DNA of 64,000 nucleotides from Branchiostoma floridae (GCF_000003815.2 NC_049986.1:14897811-14961810), one strand, 5' to 3'; positions 13,601-26,079 are shown, numbered from the stretch's first letter. Notes: a model not told the origin generated them from the letters alone. A program made the numbers and translations.

Positions 13601-16600
13601 AGGGGTGATGGCCGTATGCCATGCCTACGTTTCCCACGGATTTTTGTTGCTCATTCTCACAATGTTCCTTTCTCAGTTACACCAGTCAGGTTGTGATCTC
13701 TGCCCATATAAGGAAGTCCTAGGTTTGTTTATGGGCTCAAACAAGTGGGAAGCCCTGGGCACGAGTGCCACGAGTGCCAGAGGCTATGGGAACGAGCTCT
13801 ATAGAGAGCGATATGTAGACGTCTGTTGGCACCGTCGCATGTATCATTTGGACGACCTTTCTGCTCATGACATTTTCTTTTGTTCCGCCCCCCTCCTCTG
13901 CAATAGGTTATATGACGGTTCTTCTGTAAGGAGATTATTTATTGTTTTGCCATTGACTGTTAACTATAGCATGTTTTCCGACTTTGAACTAGAATGGGAC
14001 CCTAATACTGGACAGGTCTTCATTATATCTTAACAGATTCGAGTGTTGACATGAACACCATTGTCTTTGCAAGGTCCATCCTGACACAGTGGGGTCATGT
14101 TCAGAAAAAGATCACCTTGTCAACCGAGTTGCCCGTGACCTTACCCTTGATCCCCTGTGTCCTGTCTCGAAGCTTCAGGACGTGCCGAGATTGATATGAA
14201 TTAGGCAGAAGATGGGATTACCTGTGGTGGAGCTTCAACTCGGCTTACCGTAATCACACCAGGTGTCTCTGTTTTGTTGGAAGTTCGCGTGTTGCCGTGC
14301 AATCTCTTCCTTAGCCCTAGTGGCCTGTTTTACATCGTTCTCATCAAAACTAAAAACCTTTTGTGGCAAATTTGACTTGTACGGCCAAATCCTGATTGAT
14401 ACGAATGCTGGTAAAAGTTTATATTTTTCAGAGAAACAATAGTTACCGCACACAGTGTTGAACTACAGTATAACTCGTGTCGAGCATTTTCATTCACGTT
14501 TGAACATGTGTGCGTGAAATACTTTGAAAAAAAGTGTTCTTTCTGCCGAACCCTACCCATGTAGAATTTATTGGCCGGCTCCTCTGAAAAGAACAGATGA
14601 AAGAACTACTCTATCAGCTGTACGCCCCTGGCCCGGATCTATGACAGAGGACAAGGGTAGCAATCAGCTTATATCACTCGCAGAACTATCATCGCTCTCT
14701 GAGGAACCGACGCCGACATGATTTGTGAATAACGTCCACTTTCAGCTAGGGACGTAAATAAGTTGTACTTGGGGGAACGGACTGTCGTTTTCCACCTACG
14801 CGTCCATGCTACCAGACCACACACGACAGCTTTTATGGCGAAAACTGTTTATGAGAGCGGCAGCTTTATACGTCTGGAAGTTCAGAACCAGACCGTGTGG
14901 TTCGGCAATGTTTGTTTTGTGACAGTTACGTCAGAGCCCCTTTAAGTATGTTTCTCTTATCTTGAGAAATCGTTTGTTGGAGTTGTCGACACTCGGTTTA
15001 TTTAAACATGGCGGCCTAATATTTCCGTATTTACAAAGAAGTGCAAGATAACGGAGGTAGGGTCTTTAATCACTACACGCACAGCTCAGATTCTTAGAAC
15101 GCTGGGGGAGAATGTCGAGGAACAGCAGTTTCTTGTAGCTTTGATTCAAAGGAATAACGTATACTGTTTTACATCTGTGAAAACGCTCAAGGCCGGTTGC
15201 AGTATCTGGTACCGAAATTGAAATATCTGACCTTTCCTTTAGAATGTGTCTGACCCAAAACGATCCGGCCAACTCTCCAGGTGCTTTGGGCCACGTAAAT
15301 GCATCGTAGCGTCATTGGCAGAATTCTTGTGGAAATTTGAGAACTATGACCATAAAATTACAACGTTCGGAGACCGGAAACCACCGTATTCAATATACAG
15401 TCTGTAGTTATCGGTTTGAATACTTATCCATACCGATCTTCTTGTTGATTTAGTATAATCTCAGTCAAGTTGATTATAATCCATCCCGCACCTTTCGGTG
15501 CCAAACAAAGTTGTGCCCAAGCGCTCGGCCGTCATGCCAAGGCCACGAAAGCCCTCGTGCCCAGGTTAGGAATGCCCTCGTGCCCAGTGCCCCGTATACC
15601 CACCAGTCTCAGAAGTGCAGTTGAATGATGACCGCAAGTTAACCTGTCTGACCTTGCCTGGTTCCAATCAAGGAGGAAAATCCGCACCTCTCACCAAACG
15701 TCGTCTGCAGAGATCCCGCGGGTTAGCTCGGCTCTTAATGAGAGGACTTCATGCGATTAAAGTACTAGAAACTGTATCAGCTGGGCTGGTATGGTGACAG
15801 GAGAGGCGAGGAAAAGTCTGGTTTAGATTCGACAGAACTTTACCAGAGCCCTGTAACTAATGCCCCGGTTTAGAACATATTTGTTGTACTCATGGATAGG
15901 TGAATGGGGAGGGGAGGCTTTGACATATGTAGTATACTTTTTATCGGCCTAAATCGTCAAAACTCTTTACAAGCCTAAGGTCACGAAACTAGGGTTTCGT
16001 GCCAAACCGTAAGAGGCTTTTCTATACATCGTTAACGATATTTAGTCTGCAATTCATCCCCTGAGATTCGCACAGACACTTTTATTGATAACGTGACCAA
16101 CCTTTGGTCTCAAGGAACCCTCCAGTGCCTTTATCTAGTCTTATATCAATCCCAGGATCTCCACTCCACTATCTTGGAACTATGTCTATGATAAATAGTG
16201 GACTACAAGTAGCACTGCTTCTCTTTTTCAAAGAGAACAAATGGTCCATTCTTTTATAGAAAATGTCTATTTTACTCCACGCAACAAAGCCAGTTGAAGG
16301 GCTGCTAGAACAAGAGATAACTTCTAAGCACTGAACTAAGTTAACGTTGGTGAAAGACATTGGTGACAATATTCCTAGGAGAATTCTTCTAATTGTGTGT
16401 TGCATTCGAGAGGAAAGACTTGTCAGGGAGAATCCGGGTTCCATAACTTTTCAGTCCGTGGGAAGAAGCTGTTGCCGTAAAACGACTTTGAGACTGGTGT
16501 GGTATATAGACAGTGTAATGATGTGAGGTATACGAGAACCTAGTGGTTACGAGTTACATATGCTTAGGACTGAAACACCGTCCACCTTTCACATTCAATA

Positions 16601-17502
16601 AGGGAATTCTGTTGTTATTTTTTTTGCTAATCGTTAGTCTAAATCGGCTTTTCAAACCTCTACCCCCAGTGTATACCGTCCAGTCCGACTCGAAGCTTCA
16701 AATCTGTGAAAATAAGGGTTGTTTTGCCAGGCGCTACCCCTACATCCCTCAGTGTCACGAACACACATGGATCGCGTGACCTTCATGGGATTTTATGTGA
16801 AGCCGGTCCATTTTGTTTGTCTTTTGGCATAGTTAACATGTAACAGCGTCCAGTTCCTCGGTGTTAAAACAGAATTAAAACCAAATGCACAATCTAGTCC
16901 AATCCATCGTCAAGTAGTATGAATGTCACGCTGTGCCCTTGCACTTATCTGGTGTGATTTAAACACCACCTGGCGGTTTTAACAAATTCTACAGGCTAGA
17001 CTTGGTCGCCCCAACAAGATGAAAGTGATACACAACATCAATTTTTTCGGCGCTATTTCATTGTCAATATTTCTCACAATGACGAAACTCTCCACGAACC
17101 TCTTTCCCTCTTAAAGGTAACTGAGCCAAATAATCTTAAGCGTACGAGACATTGGTAAATGACGCAAGCAAAGAGATGACATGGTCGGAAGTCGGTACCG
17201 TCGCCCGTCTCCATTTTTTTTCTGTTGGGAGACAGTTCAGCTTCCACATGATCATGAGAAAGGAACACGCGAGAGGTTCCATGATTTAAATCGACCTTCT
17301 CTGTGTCATTGTTTCTTTGTCATTAACGTTGGACAATTCATCTCCCACCGCATTCGGAGAGGAAGTGAAACAAATCAAATAACTACTATAGTAGAGTTTG
17401 GTATAGAATGTAATTATTTCCCCTTTAGTTTATCTGCAAATCTCATTTTCCTTCTTTGTTAAGTATACAATTAAATGTACAACTGCTTTACTTTGTTTGC
17501 AA

Positions 17503-17546
17503 TTAGCCTTCGGGCATGAACTTGCAATAAAGTTATTATTATTATC
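17503..17546 (+). mobile_element. 3' tail of a non-LTR retroelement
   Basis: The segment reads AATTAGCCTTCGGGCATGAA, then CTTGCAATAAAGTTATTATT and further ATT units. A very similar tail occurs at 58976-59016. A shared end that finishes in a short tandem repeat is typical of the 3' end of a LINE or its SINE partner. No coding part is attached. Confidence 0.55.
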
Positions 17547-17610
17547 ACCAATGTATTGTTATTAGTATGTGAGTCCCATGCTGATGATGTTTCTCCCCCT
17601 ATTCCCGCAG

Positions 17611-20250
17611 GTCTGTACGTGGCGCGGCAGGGTCAGGAGGCGGAGTTTGCCGTGACGCTGCGGGACAGGGACGGGGAGCAGTGGCGCAGGGGCGGGGACG
17701 ACATGAAGGTCGACATCATCGAGAAGAACAAGAACGCTAAGTGCGTCCAATGGCGGAAACGTCCCGTTTCATTCATAGATGATGGACGTTGCAATGTTGT
17801 ATTTAGATCAGTCACTAAACCACCTCTGTATTAAAGACAAGTGAAGTACACGATGCCTCAGCCTTCGTCACAAAAATTGACCCGTGACCTGACAAAAGAG
17901 TTGTCTCAGCAATACGTTATGTCACTTGTGTATGAGAACATGTCTAGACGACCTTGGAAATAATTCTCAACCTAGTCAATATATAAGTACCCTTCATAAA
18001 GTGAAGTAGCCTTTACCTATGTATTGTACATGCATTTGTTCATGTCTAACTTATCATTCACTCAAGACGTACCTTATAGCAAGATATTTTCAAACCTGTG
18101 TTACGTACCCATATCTCCTCAATGATCGACTGTTTATAGCCTTCAACGGTGCACATCCCCACTCCTTTCATTGTTCCAACAGACGACCCTTAGTTATGAA
18201 GACGAACGTCATGTCATTTGGGAGGGGGGCCTTATATCGACAGTTCACAAAACATAACTGTCAAAGAAGTGTCAAAGTAGTGAAAGGTGTCTCTCTCCTT
18301 CCCCGCAGACTTCTGAGATTCCCCTGGCTGAGAAAAAGGTGAGCGAATAGTGGGGGTTTGGACGTTGAAAAGGTGGGGGTTCTCGCAAATGTATGGGAGT
18401 CAGTGACGAGGACCTGTGAGAGCTGTTCCAAAGGTTTCCGCTAGATGGGGCGGCAGCAACTGCTTTACCAATCACTTATCATTCTACGTACTATTAGTAT
18501 CTTACTTTCTGTAATCACCCTAAGCCTCAATCACTTTTTTTGCCCAATCCCTCGGTAAATGTTTGGAACATCCCTAATGATTTGATAAAATTCCAAGATG
18601 CTGTTTCTCAGTTAAAGGATAAGAATTTATAAGAAATATCTGTTGTTGCAGGTGTAACAAGGTGGCTATATCCGACCGGCTGGACGGGAGTTTTCACGTG
18701 GCCTACACGGCAGACGAGTCCGGACACTACCTGGTCAGCGTTTCAGTAGGAGGGCAACATATACAGGTATTAGAAAATGCGGGATATTCGCAGTCACGTG
18801 ATTCTGACGGAGTTTAGCGTCCGCCATGTTGGTGGGTTAATATAAAAGCACGCCATCTTGGATGTACCAAGGAGGTTAAAATAAGATGTACATCATTGGG
18901 TGTACATGCCATGCCTCCACGCGCAAACACCCTGTATCCGTTGTTTGGGGGGTTACTTTATGTTACTTAATTCCTAGCTAGATTCTTCAGAACAAAGCTT
19001 ATTGATAAGATGAATGAACTTTTTGCTAATTGTACTTCTATCGTGCTATAGGGCAGTCCTTTCACGGTCTCAGTAAAGCCGAAGTGGAGATCTCACACCG
19101 GTGTTTTTCACTGCTGCACGTTTTGCTCCAGCGGGGGGAACAAGGACATCAGCTGTGGGTGTGGTGGGACTGTAACAGGTACTGGTCTGTATTGCGCTCG
19201 TCTGTGTTTGTGTGCCTGCGAGTGTGTGTGTTTGTGTGGATGTGTGTGGATGTGTGTGTGTGTTCGTANNNNNNNNNNNNNNNNNNNNNNNNNNNNNNNN
19301 NNNNNNNNNNNNNNNNNNNNNNNNNNNNNNNNNNNNNNNNNNNNNNNNNNNNNNNNNNNNNNNNNNNNCCTTGTGCGTCCGTGTGTAATGCTTAACAATA
19401 TATGGTGAGTATTTCCATTTGAATTTAATACTAGCCTTTTACCGTTTACGGCAAGGAATATCCCCAATGGTTTACCTAATCTCCGAGCAGATCCTACGAT
19501 GGCATGGTGCTTTCAGACCTGCAGTGGCGCCCTCTCTCCGAAAGGAGGAGGAACGCCTGCCTCACCTTTTTCTATAAAGTAGTCAACAATAATATTAACA
19601 TAGACGCCAGCAATATTCTGAAGCCTGCCCAAGGGCGCACCCGGGGTAGTCACGACTTCAAATATCAACACATATTCGCACGCACCGACATCTACAAACA
19701 CTCTTTTTTCCCACGCACAATTCCCGAGTGGAATGCCCTGCCTGGCACGGTTGTAAGCGCTCCCAACGTTGAGCACTTCCGTGCCAGGCAGGCGGCCTGC
19801 CCGCCCTAACCCGGGAGCCTCGATCAGCTCCCCCCTACTTTTGCCCCTCGCGGGGTCATTTGGGGGTATATATGCAGATGCAGATGCAGATGCAGATGCA
19901 GATGCATAAGATAGTACTAAGCTGGCCAAGGATTGTAGTCAGCCAAGAGGTGTACATTTGCCATGCTGGCGGTAGCCAAACACACTCCTTGTCCTAGGCC
20001 GATAGCTTTTGATACTATCTTATGCTACTGTAGGATCTGCTTGAAGATTAGGGTTTACCGACATTCCTGAAATTTGACGGTCGAAAACTTGTGACTCACT
20101 CTGTCTATTCCTTACACAGGTGGTTACAAAGGTTGCGGACATGGACACATTGGGCATCCTGGGAAGCCCCACTGGTCGTGCTGCGGCTCTACCGAGGAGA
20201 AAGCTGAGTGCACACGGCCCCCCTCCATCAGCAAACACGTCACCGTCTGA
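17611..20250 (+). CDS. TRIM45-like E3 ubiquitin ligase, C-terminal exons (filamin repeat and Cys/His tail)
   Basis: Four coding exons join in frame: 17611-17740, 18652-18766, 19052-19178 and 20120-20250 (TGA at 20248-20250), giving the last 166 residues. Exons 1-3 encode a filamin-type immunoglobulin repeat: GLYVARQGQEAEFAVTLRD, then GGDDMKVDI, then GSFHVAYTADESGHYLVSV and GSPFTVSVKP. After it comes a Cys/His-rich tail with HTGVFHCCTFCSSGG and GGYKGCGHGHIGHPG, ending in PHWSCCG. This combination is the C-terminus of TRIM45, whose N-terminal RING, B-boxes and coiled coil would lie on exons left of the window; none was found here. TRIM45 is a ubiquitin ligase that dampens MAPK and NF-kB signalling in vertebrates; the lancelet role is inference. 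The last intron holds an assembly gap and a transposon. A 30-nt splice-flanked segment (18309-18338) could be an extra exon, but its reading frame fits poorly. Confidence 0.85.
19269..19368. other. Assembly gap of 100 N inside a TG-rich microsatellite
   Basis: Exactly 100 N, preceded by a TG-rich run (about 19200-19268). The round number suggests a placeholder of unknown true size. It lies within the last intron of the TRIM45-like gene. Confidence 0.98.
19477..20050. mobile_element. Short TIR element, family M, copy B, split by a LINE fragment
   Basis: The left end is TAATCTCCGAGCAGATCC. The right end, reverse-complemented, begins TAATCTTCAAGCAGATCC. Flanking 9-bp repeats are TGGTTTACC (19468-19476) and GGGTTTACC (20051-20059). 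Compared with copy C, about 400 bp (19506-19903) is inserted after GATGGCAT. Without it the element would be near 170 bp, like copy C. It lies in the last intron of the TRIM45-like gene. Confidence 0.85.
19506..19903 (+). mobile_element. 5'-truncated CR1/L2-type LINE fragment inside the TIR element
   Basis: The open frame 19504-19809 encodes the C-terminal tail typical of CR1/L2 LINE proteins, with a YKVVNNNI segment and the motif FFPRTIPEWNALPGTVVS, ending soon after. A short 3' region follows, then a GATGCA tandem tail (about 19872-19903). Left and right flanks share GCAT, a possible short target duplication. It is a dead fragment: endonuclease and catalytic reverse transcriptase are absent. 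It is younger than the host TIR element it interrupts. Confidence 0.8.
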
Positions 20251-21344
20251 GCTCTGCGCCTGCGCACGTTCGACACGCCGCCATTTTGTTTATGACCCTA
20301 TTAACCTTGTTTGTCAGTAACGTTACCTCTAACATTCTGTAATTTGTAAACTTAAGTTACTTTGGAGTCGCATGACAGAATGTTTTCTAATCTACACGGT
20401 TAGCTAATATTGTATCCTCAGATGACACGAGCGGTCTTGTGGGTAGTATTTTGAGGTAGAATGCCGGGATTTTGGATATCAAAATTATAGTATTTGATGT
20501 ATTGTTTAAAGCTAGAGGGGTAATGAACATGCATTGTCACGAATATAGAAATGGTTGGAGTCCCTAAAAATGGAAGGTTGTGAATTTACGTATCTGTATG
20601 AGTAAATGGCAGGGGAATTGCTCGAGTGAAAATTCTTCTCCATATTAGTTACTAATACTTGTAGATAAATGTGTATCTTATCGCTCAATATCTTCTACTC
20701 ATCGTGTACTTTTTGACGGACAAGCAATAACATTTTGTTGTGATTCTCTTGCTTTGAAACATATCTGTTTAGCATGTATCAATTATTTCAGCATATAGAT
20801 TACATGGCAACATATTACGATACAGTCACAGGGCTGGATTTCAAGCAATGATATTGTATATATTTCAATCTGCTCTGTGCACAATGCTATTTTCGCTTAC
20901 CTCTAACAAATACTAGCGCAATCTGAAACTACTGAAATTCACTTGCATTCCAAATGTTTAACTATATGCTAAGCATAAGAGCGTATAATAGTACATATGA
21001 GAATATTAGCAGCTCTCCAATGGCGTTGAAATGGATCTTGTATGCCACTCTGTTAGATGTAGTTTCTGGAAACTGTTGTTTGAGATTGTGTACATAAATC
21101 ATTTGGCGTACAATACTGCTTATTCATAACGTTACAAACATTGGATGAATTTTGTGGTGATTTAAAAAAACGATGTTGTTCATCCGGACTGGTTTTGTGG
21201 CAGTATTGCGAAGTTTAACATGTGAATAGACCTGGAGAGTGCAAACGAATTGTTGTGTAAAGGACAGTATGAAAATCATGACAATCAACAGTGATATAAG
21301 ACATATGATGAGGCTAAATTACGACATTGCTTTCTACCATTGTC

Positions 21345-21350
21345 AATAAA
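21345..21350 (+). terminator. Candidate polyadenylation signal of the TRIM45-like gene
   Basis: AATAAA about 1.1 kb after the TGA, following AT-rich non-coding sequence. This would give a long 3' UTR (20251 to about 21370). No closer canonical signal was seen. Confidence 0.4.
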
Positions 21351-21548
21351 GTTATATTTGCTGGCTACAAGCGTTGCAGTCTTCTTTATGTGCTTTTCCC
21401 GCTAATATCACGCTACAACCTATGCAAACCAAGACAAAGTGTTTCTGGCTTCAACAATAACTTTCCAATGATTACGTTAGCTATCTCTTCTCAGCATTAC
21501 AGCGAAAACTTGTAGTTTCTCGACTGTTAGACTTAGAGTGACGAAATG

Positions 21549-21728
21549 TAGCTTCTCAAACATCAGAGCGACAGCCGAATACAGCTTTCGCCTAACCTCG
21601 CTCGCCAGAAACAATCCCGGTCTTAGCCTCAAGCAAAGCCGATCCAACAGGCTGGGCGTGCCTGAGGCTAAGGCCGGACTGCAGCCTGGTGAGCGAGGTT
21701 AGCTGTCGCTCTACTGTTTGAGAGGCTA
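21549..21728. mobile_element. Foldback element overlapping the DUF229 stop codon
   Basis: The left end TAGCTTCTCAAACATCAGAG and the reverse complement of the right end TAGCCTCTCAAACAGTAGAG match and continue through GCGACAG, CTAACCTCGCTC and CTTAGCCTCA. A 16-bp insert interrupts the left arm. Ends are consistent with a TA target duplication. The first three bases of the right end, read on minus, are the TAG stop of the DUF229 gene. It sits between the two convergent genes. Confidence 0.7.
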
Positions 21729-24700
21729 TATTTCTGGATGTACGGTGTATTTGCCCCTGCAGTGTTCTTTTGGAATCCCCGCCTGTTGGCAGCTCCTGTC
21801 GGCGGGAATCTCGTGGAAGAGGCTGCTCTCGCGAGAGTACTGTCCCTTCTGCCGAGGCTTGAAGTCCAGCACCTCCAGGAGCGTCTGGTGAAGGTCGTAC
21901 GGTGACGAAGACCTATTTTGGTTGACCTTGAAGTTAGCCATGATGTCGGGGTACTGATCGTTGATGCGGGGAGGCAGCGCGATGCTCATGAATGGTAAGA
22001 CTGTGTCGTCCTCCGTCCCGCCCTCGGTGGCCACGTCCACGAGATCCGAGAAGACGACCACGATGGAGTTTTGCAGAAGTTGTTTGTGTTGCCAAAACTT
22101 GAGTAGGGAGGAGATGTCGGAGTCGATCGCGGCGAAGTCGGCCGCACTTCGCTGTGTTCGGGATGTTTCGTGAATGGAGGTCAGGACGAACATCAGGCCG
22201 TCGTGATATTTGTCGGTGAAGTCCCGGGTGTAGTCCAGTGTTGCTTGGTGGGCAGGGGTGGAACCTACACACGCTTCGTTTCTGCAAAAGAGGAGAATCG
22301 ACAGGTCATTTCCTCACAATATATATACAAAGTCCTTTATACAACATTGAATTTTTTTTGGTCGTCGTTAAATAAATTACTATAATTGTTCTTTGAAACG
22401 TTCAATCGAATATAGTGAACCTTATCCTGAACTATCTGGTTTCCACGGCTGCATTGTGTGACTCTATTCCACCCTTTTCGGCACGAACCAAAGACTTCAT
22501 CTCCAATTGAAACAACATTTTCTCTTCAGACAATATAACATTGAAGGGCTGTTTTTTCGTCAACTTTACATAACCTACTGTAGTTGTTCTTAGAAATCGG
22601 ATTTTGTTTTGCTTGTAGTGAACTCTCTACATGGCTGTCTTGCCCATCCACTCCGTTCGGCGCGACCAAAGACTGCGTGTCAAGTTGAAACAACCTACCC
22701 GAAGGTTTTTTTCGCCTGTACGAGGAGGGGCCTGAGGTAGTGGTCCGTAGGTTGGTTACGGAACGCGCCCTTCTCTTTACCCCATGCACTTGGCATCTCC
22801 TCCGCTAGGAGCGTAACGTAACCAGCTGTCTTGAACTCCTTCCACAGCCAGGGGTAGTCGTCTTTGTAATAACCGAAATGTTGCTTCTCAATGTCAGCCT
22901 CTAGTTCACTTTCAACTTCACCTGTTAAGAGCAGTGAGATGCAAAAGTTAGGAGATATCATACATCAATGTAGTAATTTGATTATGCAGATGGTTTACAG
23001 ATTTATACAATATATGCGTGGCTATGTACGCCCCTGACGAGCTTATATGTCACAAGTGAGAAATTCTTATAATTTACCAGTAATGAATTATGGCACTTTC
23101 ACATTGTCATCTGATTATGAAAATTAGGTCTATAATCGACATCTACTAATGTTTCACTTGATATGCACTATGTTTCATAGACACAACAAAATGTGCAGAC
23201 TAAGAGACTTTCTTATAATCTACTACAAACTACTGAATCATCAAAACTAAGCAATATAGGGTAATATACGAGTAATATAGGGTATATATTAGAGATTAGA
23301 AATGAACACAATCTGACCCTACCCCAAGATCGCAAACAGATATGGTACGATGGACCACGATACACAACTGTTTGTTGTCGTTTACGTTTCATAGCCGGTA
23401 GTCATGTTGTCTATCAACAATGGGATTCACACTAGATAAGGTCCGGCCGTGCATGTGTGTCCGATACAACACATCATTAATAGAAGTTGAATCAATCCTT
23501 TCACAGGACACTACAATATATATTCAGACGTTTCAGACAGCATCCATCTATTTAAGAACAATACGAAGTATTCTTTGCTCCGAAAGTCTTGGAAAGATTT
23601 ATTCAACTTCTTCTATTATTATATTTTCTGGATAACTAATCTGCACAAACGTACAACACATGACTGTTCACGTATCCGCATGGCTAGTAGGTCTGTTAAG
23701 CTTTTTATGGCTTCGTTCAAAGTCTAGTTATTGAATCAACCACAGAGGCTACCTTCGAACTGGCGAAGGTTATAATTGAAGCAATGTTGCTGCCTGACCT
23801 GTCATGGCTGCTGTCATGGCGGCAGAAGTCTTCCCCACCATGTGATATTTCGGGAACTCCCTGGCCCGCAGTCCCTGCGCCAGGAAGCGGTGGGTGAGCG
23901 GCAGGTTTGTTTTGAACCTGCTCTGTGACATGGAGCCCACACACAACACGAACACGTTCACGCCTAGCGGCTTCCCGTTGCCTTTCACCTGCCGCGTCAC
24001 CAGCTTGTCATTCTTTATCACCTGATAAGACATTTCCAAGGCATTCGAGATCATCATCATATCTCGGAGATAAGAAAGTGGCTTGATAACGCCTGATGAA
24101 AGCTTCGTGTATACTAAGCGGCCGACTAGCGTATAGTCACTCGCAATGACTGCACGAATTCTTCAACTATTCCTTGCTGTTAACCTTCTACAACTGTTCC
24201 TTGTATAAGGATAGAAAAAACACAATTTGCCAAATGTAAAAGTGAGTTGGGGGGTCCTCATATTTTTTCCTTTGGTTGCGCTTTTATAAAGTTGTTGCTC
24301 TTCTTGGTTGAGGGACCGGTGCGGTTGTTACAAAACATCAATAAATGCTTATTGATTTTAGGAATTACACCGGTTGTTTTAGACATTACTATGATAACGT
24401 TACCAGCACTGCGTACAGAACGGGAACAACACAGCATGTCTCGTACCTGTAAAAAGAGTCTGTAGATCGTCTTCCTGGTACTGTTGGACACCAGACGACA
24501 CTCCACCTTCACGAACTCGTGCTTCATTGGGAACGAGATTTCGCCCTTTTTGCCGAGATCCTGGATCACATCCTTCGGGTTGAAACTAGGAGTAAAGGAA
24601 ATACAAAATTGTCGTCAGAAAAATATAGAGAGAGACCCTACACTGAATCAAATATCGTATAAAACAAGCCCCATCTCGTTGGGACTTCTCCCTTACACCA

Positions 24701-26079
24701 AAAGCTATCTCGAGCTCCTACCAAAAGATAAATTTAAAGACCATATCATGTCATGTCCAGGACAAACGATACTAAAATGAAAGTTCTGCTGCAGTACCAA
24801 GGTCGCACCCCGGGGACTCCAGTCGACCCTGACCTTTGTCTTCCCAACAACTACCCACGTGACAAATGTCATCACAACTCATCCAGGATCTTAAGTTAAG
24901 CTGACCACATGTATCCGAAAGCACTGACAGGCAGACGGACAATCACACATAGACACACACACACGAACGAGCACCAAAAACAATACCATGATGGTAAAGA
25001 ATCGTTACGAAGAAGATGTATTTGTAGCTACCCATATGTTTTGCAACTCTGTCGCGGAATCATAATTTTACATCAGATTCCGTTTTTGTACGCAACTATT
25101 CAATCGATAATGGACATATCAGAACAATGTTGCCCCGGGCGAGTTGCTTTGTGGGATTGATAACGTAATAACTATCCTCTTTCTACAGTTTAAACTTGAC
25201 AACCCTCACGTGATATCGTGGTCCATTTTGCGTGAGAACGCCTGGTACCGACAGTCGAGCTTCTCCCAGCCTTCTGCCTGCAGCCTGGCCATGTCAACCT
25301 CGTCAGGGGAGACAATACAATTTAGTTACGACTTGTTTCATGGATGATCATGATTGGCTGCTACTTATTGAGCTCCTATTATGATTTGTTTCCAAACATA
25401 TGGGACATCGTAGCCCTTTTGTAACGCATGATGCGTTGCCTTATCGCACACTGAGACCTCCATTTCTCAATATTGACTCGACCTTGTTGGAAAAAAGCTA
25501 TACGGCTAAATCAAACTAAGGAGTCTAAATAAGGCACCAATCTTAACTAACTGAATCAGTATATGTACCATAAAATGGCGGGTGCTATACAGTATAGTCG
25601 AACTCACGCATATGACGTTATAGAAGCTATTTCTCTGTTTTTCTTTCACTCTCTGACCTTCTCCATTGATTCTGTCCTGCGTGTGTTGATGTAAGATGAG
25701 GATAGATATAAACAATCAGTTTTGAACTTGGCATGTTCACCTTAATGGTGCCGTCCTCTAAGGTGATGTAGTTGTCTCCCATGTTGGGTGGACACATCTC
25801 CTCCGGTTCTTCTGTTCCCTTCTCTTCCGTTTCTTCCTCCGCGTCCGCCGAGTCCGCGTCCTTTGGAACTTTTAAGATGTTTTTGGGATGCCGGTAAGGT
25901 TCGTCTTCATCGGCTTCGTCCTCGCCGTTGGGGACATCATCGTTCTTTTCTTCGACTTGGGCCTCGGACTGCGTGACCCACGGCAGACTGGAGAACACCA
26001 CGATGATCAGGATGGTGACGAGTAGGCAGACGTGCCGGGATCTCATGCGGGCCATTTCTCGCGTCTTTCTACATGTCAT
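21726..26079 (-). CDS. DUF229 (sulfatase-like) membrane protein, complete, possible pseudoenzyme
   Basis: Six exons in frame on minus: 26079-25741, 25298-25210, 24585-24447, 24021-23799, 22921-22699 and 22281-21726, giving 522 aa. All junctions obey GT-AG and phase. A basic N-terminus precedes a hydrophobic signal anchor (HVCLLVTILIIVVFSSLPWV, about residues 17-36), then an acidic Pro-rich stalk. Family landmarks follow: KLDCRY (about 130), KPLGVNVFVLCVGSMSQSR (206-224), YPWLWKEFKTAGYVT, QPTDHYLRP, CVGSTPAHQATLDY, LPFMSIALPPRINDQYP and SPYDLHQTLLEVL. This order is that of DUF229, an alkaline-phosphatase/sulfatase-superfamily domain of unknown activity. Two usual metal-site segments look altered: the D-S of IDSVSR is VGSMSQ, and SDHG is SDLV (residues 416-419). 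The first Met (26079) was taken; MARMRSRH (26055) is an alternative start. It probably acts in the secretory route or at the cell surface. Confidence 0.88.

Larger units (their letters stand above)
1..17610. other. Long stretch without recognisable coding exons
   Basis: I read all frames and found no stretch resembling a known protein domain. The longest open frames (3090-3578, 12835-13254, 13581-14033) have no domain signature and no convincing splice context. The following TRIM45-like exon begins with an acceptor, so part or all of this stretch may be a very long intron or the intergenic region before a distant 5' half. Recognisable contents are a TC microsatellite, a large inverted-repeat element at 4734-5487, a C-rich run near 6466-6483, a short TIR element at 6738-6934, a small hairpin at 10608-10641 and a retroelement tail at 17503-17546. 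Confidence 0.6.

Noticed and set aside
13581-14033. 150-codon frame with a hydrophobic stretch and scattered Cys
   Set aside because: The hydrophobic run is short and Cys spacing fits no family; no exon borders with matching phase.
22722-22921. Alternative donor GTACAG for DUF229 exon 5
   Set aside because: It would end in the wrong phase for the last exon; GTAGGT at 22693-22698 keeps frame and gives KKTFGNEACVGS, which fits the family.
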